Assembly (NCBI GenBank): GCA_016801885.1
Contig: CM028902.1
Coordinates: forward strand, 25,035,580 to 25,099,579
Direction: 5' to 3'
Origin: Toxotes chatareus
Lineage: Eukaryota; Chordata; Actinopteri; Toxotidae
Length of the DNA: 64,000 nt
Positions 14,157 to 24,446 of this stretch are shown piece by piece. Each line of letters starts with the position of its first letter. Position 1 is the stretch's first letter. The notes under the pieces are model-generated. The model had not been told where the DNA came from. It did not search any database and worked only from the letters and a program-made list of their open reading frames with translations. A program made the position numbers and the translations under genes.

Positions 14157-14939
14157 TAAAGCTGCATTTAATGGAACACTCAATATTATAAACTGCCTCA
14201 TTGCACAAAACGACCGTTATTTGCCAGCAGGGTTTTGCGAGTGTTGTTGATCAATGCCAGTTCACTACGACTGAGCCAGGCTAGCACTTTCCCACCGTTT
14301 CCAGTCTTTGTGCTAAGCTAGGCTAAAGACGTTGCTGTAATGGACACACAGATACCTTCATATTCAAGTGCAGCAGTGCCACTGAATGGCAATGAGAATA
14401 ATATTGAGACAGATAGCTACACAGCTAAAGGGCAAAGTGATTCATACTGTCAATAACACGACACTAATAACAGACAGGAACACACACGCACACACACACA
14501 CACACTTCAGAGAGCACAGACTGCAGTTTGGTTCAGCAGATTTGATTCCTGCTCTGTACATACACAGCCTACGCATCCATCAATCAATGAGGTTATGTAC
14601 CACTACCATCATACTGGCTAATCAATACTAAACTGTTTATTGCTAATGGAGACACAGATGACAGCGAGCACGGTGTATGATACACAGCACAGACACTGTG
14701 TATAAAACATGGTTTCTCTGCTATGATTCAGATTAGAGTCTGATGGATGAGCGACTGTAAAGACCAGACATCTGAGATTTTGAAAAAAATCCAGGATCAG
14801 CTGATATTTGTTTTACCTAAAAGTATGACAAACATTTTGATAAAGATTCCTCTGAACTGATTTCTTAAAGAATCGTGACCTAGATACGCAGTGAGTGGGA
14901 CAGCTGAATGGGTCTGTCAGGGACATCTCTGTAATCAGT

Positions 14940-15085
14940 GTTGTGGACTCGGTCAGAACACAGACAAGCATGAGGAGACCATGCAAACTCCACACAGAAA
15001 AGCCCAGCTGCTGGGTTCGAACCCAGAACCTTACTGCTGTGAGGCAACAGCGCTAAACACTGCGCCACCGTGCCGCCCTGTTTCC
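14940..15085 (-). mobile_element. tRNA-like SINE or SINE-derived repeat, minus orientation
   Basis: Read on the minus strand, it starts GGGCGGCACGGTGGCGCAGT, which holds a tRNA A-box-like block (TGGCGCAGTG). About 50 bp later comes the palindromic B-box GGTTCGAACCC, then GTGTGGAGTTTGCATGGTCT. This wording is that of a very common fish interspersed repeat with an internal Pol III promoter. The copy is truncated after the phrase CTTGTCTGTG at about 14965. Confidence 0.65.
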
Positions 15086-15603
15086 AACTCTCGGCTGGGA
15101 ATTTGAAGTTAATATAACTGATAGGGCTGAGGGGGGAGATTTCAAAATAAAACCCCAGCTGTAATCAATCAGAATTATCCACAGCAACAAAAGTGACAAA
15201 AATACGAAATGGAAATAACCACAACGGCTGCTCCGGTTTTCTCTGCTGCTTCTGCTGAACCAGTCCACGCTGTGAAGGGGACGTCAGCCAAGACACAGGC
15301 ACCGACTGAGCAGCCATGATGTCAGTGTGTCTGCATCAGCTAATGAACCACACAGACTGATGGAATCCTAATAACAGCATCTCACTGCAGCCTCCAGTAA
15401 CAGAACTCTAATGCTGCTATGATAGCATAATGATTTTTGTCTACGTGTTCATATATCACACACACAACACAACACACACAAAAACACACACACAGCTCCC
15501 TATATGTTACTGTCACACTCAGCAGACCATCCTGTTGCCCCTAGCAACTCCCTGCCGAGAACATGGAGAGCTGGGGGAAATTGAGATGCAAGGTGTGTAC
15601 GTA

Positions 15604-15607
<4 letters not shown>

Positions 15608-15674
<67 letters not shown>
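15608..15674. repeat. (TG)n microsatellite, about 67 bp
   Basis: TG run with one interruption at 15641. It faces a (CA)n run 74 bp to the right. Confidence 0.97.
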
Positions 15675-15677
<3 letters not shown>

Positions 15678-15746
15678 GGGATGGGAGGAAGGGCTTCTAT
15701 CTCAGCAGCGATGATGAATATGGAACTGGAAAGCTTTACTACTGTG

Positions 15747-15748
<2 letters not shown>

Positions 15749-15797
<49 letters not shown>

Positions 15798-15810
15798 ACA
15801 CACGCACGCA
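15749..15810. repeat. (CA)n microsatellite, about 60 bp
   Basis: CA run ending in a CACG variant. Complementary to the TG run at 15608-15674, so one strand can fold into a long hairpin with a 74-nt loop. Confidence 0.97.
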
Positions 15811-15892
15811 CAAGCACAAACAGCGCTAGTACTGCACTGACCAAGCAGTCCCTGTACACAGCCTCAGGAAACCCCACCTATCCTACTACAGG

Positions 15893-15968
15893 GTGGCGTG
15901 TGTGTGTGTTTGTATATGTGTGTGTGTGTGCGTGTGAGTGTGTGTGAGTGTGTGTGTGAGTGTGGGGG
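15893..15968. repeat. Degenerate TG-rich repeat
   Basis: TG run interrupted by TGCG, GAG and TATA variants, ending in a G8 run at about 15963. Confidence 0.9.
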
Positions 15969-16969
15969 GGGCTGAAAAAGGCACAAATAACACACAACAA
16001 ACATGTATGGACAGCACCACACTGACACAGCACTGTAAACACTAACACAGACACACACACACTCTTACGTATTCATGTATATATGTTTATATGTATATGA
16101 CATGCATGCGTTTATAGAACGGTATGCATGAAGGCCTGTGCACAGAAACACACACACACCTGTAACATGTATGCATGCATGAATATAAGAATACGTCTGC
16201 CTTCATTATGAATTCATGTGTCCATTTAGAGATCACACACACACGGGGGAGGTAAAAAGGAGAAAACACACTCAGCATGACAAGCACTTGACCCCTACCC
16301 CTCCTCTCTGTCATCTCACACACACACACTACGGTGGAGTATGAGTATGAGGTAACACACACCCCTAATATAAGATTTATTCATTGCTCCAGCTCCAGTC
16401 AGATCGTGTAACACACACTGATTCTGTTCACAGCAATAAAACACACTGAGCCTCGCTCGGCTCAGGTTTAGCTGCTAGCTGTTTCCTCTGTCCATTAGCT
16501 GATGGTTGCTAATGTTAGCATAATGTATTAGAGTATAGCTGAACGTTACTGAACCAGTCCACAGTCTTTATTACTCTGCATTACATGTGGTACAGTTATA
16601 CTGTGTTTTAGCGTTTACCATTAACCCATAATGATGACGTGTAGGCCTCAGGGTGGAGCTCTGTTCTGGACTCAGGTCCCTTCTGGCAAACGACCGAGAT
16701 CTGACTGGCTCTGACAGCAAAGGGATCTCTGATTTAATCTTTTATAGGAAGCCTTCAGGTTATGTCACAGGGCTCGTTTTCATCCAGCACCAGCTGTAAC
16801 TGCACGTGATTAAAGCAGAGAATGAAAGTAAGTTACAGACACGTCGGTCTCAGCAGCTGGAGTCTCAGGTCAGTGATCTGAGCTGATCGTCTCCATCGTG
16901 CTCAATCAGTGTTTGAACCCTAAGAAAGATAAGGTCAAAGCGTCGCACACATATTTACACCCATCGATA

Positions 16970-17055
16970 AATGTACACTATTTTTGAACTATAATTAAGA
17001 ACTGATCAATCAATTTGTTGATTAACAGAAAATTAACTGGTTAATACTGATGAAA
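16970..17055. mobile_element. Short MITE fragment (ATTAACTGGTTAAT type)
   Basis: The phrase TGATTAACAGAAAATTAAC followed by TGGTTAAT is characteristic of the end of the same MITE group seen at 12195-12445. Only about 85 bp is left and no intact terminus is visible. Confidence 0.4.
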
Positions 17056-17642
17056 CATCATATGTGTGTGAGTATCTCTGGGTTTTGGACAGAACAAGAC
17101 AGGAGCACACCTGAGCTTAAGGACACTGTGATTGGCCATTTTAAGCTATTTTCTGAAATTTTATAAAAGAATTTATCAGTTAATTGAACCTTCGTGTCAA
17201 ACCTTCCAAAGTTTAATGTGAACAGTGTAATTAATGTATGCATGTATGTGTGTGTGTGTACTTGTACACCTTGTACACCAAACACCTTGTGACGCACACT
17301 CAGCGTGTGAAAACCAGGCTACTCTCTGCAAATTCTATATATATCTGACCCATTCCTGCTCTCTGCTGCTACAGTAGATACGTGTGTGTGTGTCTGTGTG
17401 TGTCTGTGTGAAGGATAATACACAGTGGAAGAGCCTCCAGCCACAGTCTGGTAGGTTTTGCTCCACACAGAAGCAGAGCAATCAGACAGAGAATCATCTC
17501 CATCCTGTTTGTCTCTTGTGTGATCAGCACATCAAGCCTCGCTCTGTTTAACAGGCTTCACACACTCAAACACATGTTGTTTCTAGGAACAGACCAGCCA
17601 TGCTCATGTATGTCATGGAAAGCATGGCTATGAGAAAGACGC

Positions 17643-17646
17643 TGTG

Positions 17647-17678
<32 letters not shown>

Positions 17679-17705
17679 TGCGTGTGTGTGTGTGTGTGTG
17701 TGTGT
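17643..17705. repeat. Compound (TG)n(CGTG)n(TG)n repeat
   Basis: A TG run, then six CGTG units (17661-17684), then a second TG run. This symmetrical block is a strictly alternating purine-pyrimidine tract of 62 bp. Confidence 0.96.
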
Positions 17706-17956
17706 AGGTGGGGAGAGAAAGCAACAACGACCAGGTGGGACGGACCATGGGAACTGTTGCTGTGGAAACTAGGAAGTCGCTGGCTGATACCGCAGGTATG
17801 ATGATGTCACTAATGATGTCAATAACATTAATAACTGAGCAGCGCACGAGAACATGTGCAGGAAACAGACTGCAGCAAACACACAGAGCACACGTACACA
17901 CACCAGCAGTGACCCCACTGCCACTCAGGCAGGTAAGCACTATGTGTTATTTCTCC

Positions 17957-17970
17957 GTAACCATGGCAAC
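17957..17970 (+). promoter_or_regulatory. RFX X-box-like palindrome
   Basis: GTAACCATGGCAAC fits the RFX X-box consensus GTNRCCNNRGYAAC at every fixed position. Its position inside the presumed bcar1 intron 1 would suit an intronic regulatory element, but function is inferred only from the motif. Confidence 0.35.
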
Positions 17971-18696
17971 ATGCTGCTGAGCCAACACTATCACTACCGA
18001 GAAATCCAGTGTGTGGGTCCAACATTTGCAGACACGGATCTTTAACAGCACCACATTTTCTCCTACAATCACCGTTTAAACTGCCCATAACATTTCGCTG
18101 CACAGGACCAATCGGCAGGCAGTCCTGTCCACAAGTGCAGCTGGGAAATACCTCGCATCACATACAGATTTATTAAAATCATCACATTTATTATCAGAGA
18201 AGAAGTGGATTAGGGCCACATGTAGGAAAAGAAAAGTAAGTAGAATATGAAAAAAGGGGAATTCTGAGTTTAAAGTCAGAATTCTAGAAGTCAGAAATCT
18301 AAAAAGGCCTGAGGAGAGCTTCCTCAGTTAAAGACCAATCAGCTTCCTACCTACCTACCCTCCCACCATTCAGCTGATGCTGCACTGAAACTAAACACTG
18401 AAGACAACCAGACTCAGGTTCTCCTGAACAGAGAGAACCTTTCTACTGGGATTTTGCAAAAACAGTTTGACAAGCAGCCAATTGAACATTTGGTTCCATG
18501 TGTACTTTGAAACTACTTTGGAGAATGCAGACCTACTTGTGTCCTCCCTGCTGAGGAGATGGTACAGCCTGCCATCAGTCTGTCTCTGTCTGCCTGTCTG
18601 TCTGTCTGTCTGTCTGTTGTCCTCTGCTGTCAGAGAAGATGGGAGCTGACTTGAAGCAGAATCCACTGCCTGTCTCTTTTTTAGTGAAAATATCCA

Positions 18697-18724
18697 TACA
18701 CACACACACACACACACACACACA
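18697..18724. repeat. (CA)n microsatellite
   Basis: CA run of about 26 bp. A tetranucleotide CTGT/TCTG run sits about 100 bp to its left (18590-18617). Confidence 0.93.
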
Positions 18725-20439
18725 ACATGCACCCAATACACTTTGAGTGCATCACTTTCATCATCACGGTTTCTCCGTTCTTTTGTGTGTTGCACAGCCC
18801 CACCCCCCGTGGCAGGATAGCACATGCTTGACACGCACACACACACAGATCTGAATCTCCAGCGTGTCTCGTCAAATAGCAGGAGGCAGCAGGTCTGTGT
18901 GTGGATGCCAGGTTTGGCAGATCAGAGCACATCCTGCCACTCTGGGAAGGTGAACAGCAGCCGCCACCTCTGCACCTCAGTAAGAGGAAACGCCTTCTCA
19001 CACTGTGACTAACATTGAGCCGTGTCCGTGCAGGGGAGCCGCGCGTACAGGTCCGATCGACTCTGCTGCGGTGTGGGAGCTGCTGCTCAAAGGCCTGTGG
19101 GAAACGTTTGGGAACAGGAGCATCCCCCATAGGTTTCTGAAAGGCACTCTCACTGCCAGAGACACGAGAGCTGCAACCATCACAACTGGCCGTGATAGGC
19201 TGAGGCAGCTGTCAATCAACACCCTCAAAAACATGACAGCTTCAGCCCCGTTTCATTTCTACTACATGGAATAACAACTCGAACAATGAACACATGAATG
19301 GTGTCATCATTAACACAGCTGTTAACACTGTTATGGTTAGTTTATCACTAAACTGGCTGAAGTGTGTTCGGTCTGAAGGCTGGGTACATACACCACCGCA
19401 GCTATAAAAGGTTTCTCTGTTCTAATCCAGAAACTTCACGCCAGCACTGAATGGCTTCAGGTCATACGTGGATTTAAGTGCACTTCCCACAAACTTGAAA
19501 TGAATGAAAGGAAAAATTTTTCCTTTTAATTTCACAAATACTGTCAGGATATTTCAGGAAGGAGTGAAAAAAAAATGCACACATTCTTCTGTGAAATCCC
19601 ACTGGAAAAACTGCAGTTTTAACAATGAATCATGTTTCATGGAGAGTGCACAGAAAACATGATAGTTACAGCAAAACAGGTAAACTGTGAAACTAGACAT
19701 ATGGTGCTCTGGCAATGAAATGACGTATGTTATCATCATCATCAGTCACAAGGACCGCAGAAATCATCAGCTATCAGATGTGACTAACAGTGTCAACAGT
19801 GTGTATTCCTAATAACACAATAAATGTATGTGGTGTAGCTGAGTACACAGACTGGCACAGCTGACACACACACACACACACACACCCCCATCAGATCCTC
19901 AGGAATGTGATAAAGAGCAACACAACAAGCTCCATCAAGACCATCTCCAACAGGAGCAGCAGCCAAGCAACACAGACATCCATCCAACCCTGGAACACAC
20001 ACACACACACACGCTGTAGCATCAGCTGTCTGAGTGTGTTGACAGGCCAGGCCTGCCCAGAATAGCTCCGGAGCTACAGAGCAGGTACGTGATGTGGCCT
20101 TAAACCAAAGCTCACTCACAAAACTGCCACATTAATGAATGAATCACTCACTAATGAGCAAAGCTGAACGGTAGCTCACTGGTATTTCACGTTACCATTC
20201 AGTTCACTGGTTCCTACAGAAAATCCGACTTATTTACCTCAAACAGTGACTAGAACTTTATTCCACTATTATATATGTATAGGTTTCTACTAATAAACCA
20301 GAGGTCAGCTGTTTTACCGACAGACAGGCTAACAGCAGTTCTGAAAGTTGGCATTTTACTAATGGAAGTGTTGCTTGGTGTAGCTGGGTGTGTGCTGTAT
20401 GAGCTGTCAGGTCCTGCTGTAGCATGCAGACGAATTAAA

Positions 20440-21060
20440 AACCACGAAACACCGAGGGCCAGGCGAAGCAGAGGGGCTGTGGAAGCCTTTCCCGAGCCGC
20501 GGGACTAGCATACTTACAGGGACAGACATTTTGCTGGCGCTGTCACTTCTCTCCCCGTCTCCTGGCTTTCACGCCGCACCGTGTGGACTTGTCTCCAGAT
20601 GCTACTTTCCCAGCAGGCGGAGCGAGGTTCGGTCAGGTTTCCTTCACTGCTCCTCCGGTGTCAGCCCTCCATCACCCACACCGCGGCGAACTTCACGGGG
20701 CAGGCAAACATCCAGCTGTGGACGGTGGTGGCCGGGTTTTTCACGGCAGCAGCAGCGGCAGCGACGGCAGCGGTGCGGCCGCCTGAATGTCCAGCACACC
20801 GGGCTGTGTCTTCCTCCGTCCCCCGCCTTTCCCGCCGCCTCCGCCGCTCCTGACGCCTGCCGCGGATTCTTTCTCTCTGCCCTCTCGAAACGCCTCTGTA
20901 AAATGCCGGTAATCGAAGCGGGGGGTTGTTCGGAAGGTGAAGAGACTTCCACGGCTGTGGTAACAGGTCTGTGCCGTCAGTGAACGGGGGGACAGCACCG
21001 CCTCTGCCGCTGTGTGCTGCAGTCCTCCTACAGGAACGAGCCAGTCCAGCCTTAAAGGGA
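20440..21060 (-). promoter_or_regulatory. GC-rich CpG-island-like promoter / first exon of minus-strand gene
   Basis: This block is clearly richer in G+C and CpG than its surroundings, with a GCC/GCA-type repeat on the plus strand around 20745-20785 and many CCG and CGC words. It covers the minus-strand start codon at 20527-20529 and its presumed 5' UTR and promoter to the right. It is the only CpG-dense block in the left 24 kb. Long plus-strand open frames here (for example 20531-20983) have no recognisable protein content and are explained by the scarcity of stop codons in GC-rich DNA. Confidence 0.65.
20518..20529 (-). CDS. bcar1: First coding micro-exon (MSVP), probably bcar1 (p130Cas); partial
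   Basis: On the minus strand an ATG at 20529 opens four codons (M-S-V-P) that end at a consensus donor (CCT|GTAAGT) in phase 0. An in-frame TGA at 20569-20571 upstream and an A at position -3 support this start. A four-codon, phase-0 first exon is the known layout of the CAS scaffold family, in which a short variable head joins an SH3 domain beginning NVLAKALYDN or similar. Position adds support: in vertebrates BCAR1 lies next to CFDP1 on the same strand and downstream of it, as here. BCAR1 is a cytoplasmic docking protein in integrin/focal-adhesion signalling. The rest of the gene is not in the window, so identity rests on exon shape and synteny. Another gene with a short first coding exon is the main alternative. 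Confidence 0.62.
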
Positions 21061-24000
21061 CCGACTCACTACAAACACCTATCTGCTGTAAAGGACCACA
21101 CCTGTGCTTCTGCGTGGTTTGGCCCATTTATTACAAATCACATTCACCCATTATTTCAACATTAGACAACTACATTACTAGGCTTTATTGTACATTCTAC
21201 TTTCTAATGAAAGAACACAAACAATTATGAAAATTCATATTAAATGCAAATGATAAAAATATTATTATATTAACATGAAATAGATGTAATGTTCATTTAC
21301 CTGCACGAGCACTGGGTGAATGTTCTGTCATTTCATTCAGAAGTTCCTCATGTGTCTGCTCATTTTAACAGTGTGGCCCAGGTTTGATCATTTCCACACA
21401 GTTTTGTCATCTCACTGACAGAATCAACAACAACAACAAAGTTTTGTTATTCATGAACACACCTCAGATGACAGTTGTTATTACACTGATGGGAACAGAT
21501 GGGACTGGAGGACTGTTAAAGTGATGTGTGGTATAAATGAGCCCTGACTGACCCGCTGAGGAAAAACTTTTTCAGTGTCTTTCTTTCTTTGTGTGTGTAC
21601 GAACACAATCAGACTCCCTGCTGGGGTTTGAATAACAGCAGCTATTTTCACCCACACACCTCACACACACTTACATGCCACACATGCATGCCCACATCCT
21701 GCTGGGCCCGGCCAGTAACACAGCAATCTGTGTAACTCGCAAACAAACGGAATCATCCTGTGATGGTTTGAATGAGGATTAAAATAATAGCATTTCAAAT
21801 GTGTCCACAGTAAGAAGATACATTCTCACTGTCTAGTTAGTCTAGTACAACAGACAAGAAAAGACACACTGTAGATGGTGGAGACTGAATCCAGACTACG
21901 TCCCTTTCAAAACCTACAAGATGATGTTATAAATAATGAGCTGCATTTCTTTCTTTTTAAATATTGCATTTCTTTTGCTCTTATGAAGGAAATGAAAATG
22001 TCAAATGTATGCAGAGTGAAGAAGATCCATCATGATTGGCAGTTTTAATGAGCCTCAGATCCTCCTGCACTGCAGCAGAGCACACGTATGAGATGGTTAA
22101 GAGATCACGTGTCTATAAATAATTACAGAAGCAGCTTCATGTTAAAATGATCAGCCCTCTGGCTGTCATGTAAATAAAATAAAACATGAGAGCACAGACA
22201 GAGGGTGCGTGCACGCCGTTTGGTGATGACTGAGATCCTTCCAGTTGATTCCAGTCTGGTTGACCTCTGACATAATGCAGCTGCTCGATCGATTCCATCA
22301 TCATTAGAGATCACCTCACACGGCGCCGGCTGCCTACAGGAAGTCGTTCCAGTGCAGAGACGTTTTGATTGAAGTGGAGTTTTAGCGTCTCATGATGATG
22401 ATGATGTAAATGCTGTTCCTGTCTCCTCCATGCACGCACACACAGACACCTTCACCCATGATAAGCTGCACAGGAACATGAGTGAGGATAATCTCCTGTC
22501 AACCCCCATTCCATAAAAATCCCACTATCTGCCTGTGTGTGTGTGTATGAAGCAAGCTGTTTTTAGTCCTTTCACATGTGCTTTCCGAGTGTTTTAACAT
22601 CTTCTCCACACACCAAAGCAAACTGCTGTATATGTGATGTGGGTAAATAGTTCTGATGCCCAGTTAAAAGTGTCCTGTTTACATGTAGAACGATGGAAAC
22701 ACGTCATGATGAGCTGAGCCCTGTTTTTAGTATCTTGTGTAAGCAGGTGAACATACACAGTGATGACTGTTCTTGTAAATAATTCATTCAAAATGTATTT
22801 TTAAAATGTCTTTGCGTTTCATGAGGACGTAGAGCAGGCCGTCCACCGATCAGAGGGTCGATGGTTTGATCTGCAGCTCCTCCAGTCGGCGTGTCGAAGA
22901 TACAGAACCCTGAGTTTGCCCCTGATGGTTGCCCCATCAGTGTGAGAGTGTGTGTATGAACATGCGACCGTTATGTAGTGTAAAGTGAGCAGAGCACCGG
23001 GCTCCATGTTTGACCTCACTAATGTGAGAAAGAATGAAACCTGAGTGTAGAAGTTCAGACCTGACCATTCCAGTGTCTCTGTTTGTCCCTTGTTCTCTCC
23101 TGTCTGCTCTGTAGCTCTGCCCAGTGCCTCCTTGACCAATCATCAGTGAGAGGCACCTGTCCTGGGAATGAAGAGCTTAAAAGCTCCTGTGCCTGCATCA
23201 GAACGAAGCGGCGTCGAGCATCACTAACAACAAAAACACAGCGGCTGATCGGTGCAGTAGAATCACAACAGGGGTCGTGGACGAAAGGTGATCTGTGCTG
23301 AGGACAGTTTGACATCTCAGCAAACAGAATGAAATCAACCAGCAGATTTAAAAAGTGATCCGTTTGTGTTTATTGGAGGTTTAATATTTACATGAATAAA
23401 CAGAGAACTTATCAAGACTCCACAGTAAAATGAACAAGAAATCGAATATCCCGTTTCACCTCTCCTCCTCCTGTGCCCACTCCTCCTCTTTGTCCTCGTG
23501 TTTGTTCATAACCAGGACAAAGTGACACCTGAGGGACAGGCCAGCGTCAGCCGTGTGCTGGGATGTTTCCAACAGTATCTGTTTCTTTCAGCATGACAAG
23601 GAACAGGAACAGCTCTAGCTAAGAGTACCAGGGTGCACTGAGGTAAGGAGCATGCAGTCAGCGAGCCTTGATGTCCGCTGCCTTGCAGCCAGCTGTGGGG
23701 TGGATTCAGAGGCTGACCTTTGTAGAACTCGCTCGATAAATGTAGCATTGATTCGATTCACTTTCAAATTTTGGATCAATTCTGCAGTCGAACTGAGAAA
23801 ACTCTGGTTTAACAGCTCTAAGCACAGTTTTCTTCACCGTATTCAGTCCACACACAGAACCGAGATGGAGGACATGATGTCTCAAAGTAAGAATGTCAGT
23901 CACCTATAAGCAGTAGCTCTAACACAGATCCTGGAATCTTGTGTTTCCTGACCCGTCGCATTTCTTTTCAATTAAGCTGCTGAGTACGGTGTTATAACAA

Positions 24001-24369
24001 GGAGGAAATTACAGAAATAAGACCAAAAGTTGTAACGAAATCAAATGATTCACTCAAACTAAAGCTGAGTCCTGGTCCTAAATCAGCCCCTTGAGGAAGT
24101 AGGACAGGCAAGAATGACCTAACTTCCCCCTCCCCCCCAAAACAAATGCCCTCGGTGTGAAGGTTTGAAACTCTAATTGGTTCTCACAGCGGTGGAAGGA
24201 CAGAACACTCAACACCCAGCCATTACACAAACTCAGCCTATTAATATCCCCGTCCTGAAATAGACTCAAGCCACGACACCAGTCTGAGCTGCCTTTACTG
24301 GGGGAACAGCAGCTCTGTCATTAGAGAGAGAGAGAAAGCAAGACACAGGCAGTCTAAACAGCTTGTCTG

Positions 24370-24370
<1 letters not shown>
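21061..24370. other. Intergenic stretch between bcar1 exon 1 and cfdp1
   Basis: No coding exon was recognised. It holds a tRNA-derived SINE at 22821-22960, short CA/TG runs, and AT-rich DNA after 21.1 kb. The distal part (right end) is expected to carry the cfdp1 3' UTR and polyadenylation site; a minus-strand AATAAA lies near 23370 but is about 1 kb from the stop codon, so its use is uncertain. Confidence 0.5.
22821..22960 (+). mobile_element. tRNA-derived SINE, copy B
   Basis: Same family as the copy at 6436-6577 but on the plus strand. It shows a tRNA-like head (CGTAGAGCAGG, then GGTTTGATCTG as a mutated B box), then GATACAGAACCC and TTTGCCCCTGATGG, then a GTGTGTG-like tail. The changed B box suggests an old, silent copy. 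Confidence 0.7.

Positions 24371-24430
<60 letters not shown>
24371..24430. repeat. (TG)30 microsatellite in the cfdp1 3' UTR
   Basis: Pure TG run of 60 bp that starts only 16 bases beyond the cfdp1 stop codon (minus strand), so the transcript should carry a (CA)30 tract just after the stop. Confidence 0.95.
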
Positions 24431-24435
<5 letters not shown>

Positions 24436-24446
24436 AGCCTGTGTTT

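Larger units (their letters stand above)
1..20517 (-). other. Long non-coding stretch, probably bcar1 intron 1
   Basis: I found no coding exon with a recognisable protein family in these 20.5 kb on either strand. The open frames present are short and mostly translate CA/TG repeats. What the stretch does hold is listed separately: a decayed Tc1-type fragment near 1.3 kb, SINEs near 6.5 and 15 kb, MITE-like fragments near 12.3 and 17.0 kb, and many CA/TG microsatellites. If the minus-strand micro-exon at 20518-20529 is bcar1 exon 1, this is its first intron and the SH3-encoding exon 2 lies beyond the left edge. Long first introns carrying enhancers are common in vertebrate genes, so regulatory elements may be hidden here; the only candidates I could name are two X-box-like palindromes. 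Confidence 0.5.

Noticed and set aside
14940..15085. A tRNA gene
   Set aside because: A-box and B-box are present but no cloverleaf with anticodon and acceptor stems can be drawn, and the phrase is that of a SINE.
15430..15947. Several open frames of 88-125 codons encoding VCVCVC or THTHTH runs
   Set aside because: They are translations of the TG/CA microsatellites, present in several frames and on both strands, with no start context or homology.
18970..19274. Possible short plus-strand intron (CAGTAAGAGG to GTGCAG, with TGACTAAC as a branch-point-like word) followed by an 89-codon frame
   Set aside because: The splice-like words are good, but the joined frames show no known protein and no further exons; a chance match in 20 kb of non-coding DNA is more likely.
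20531..20983. 150-codon plus-strand open frame in GC-rich DNA
   Set aside because: GC-rich DNA has few stops; overlapping frames on both strands are equally long and none has a recognisable domain. The block is better explained as the promoter and first exon of the minus-strand gene.
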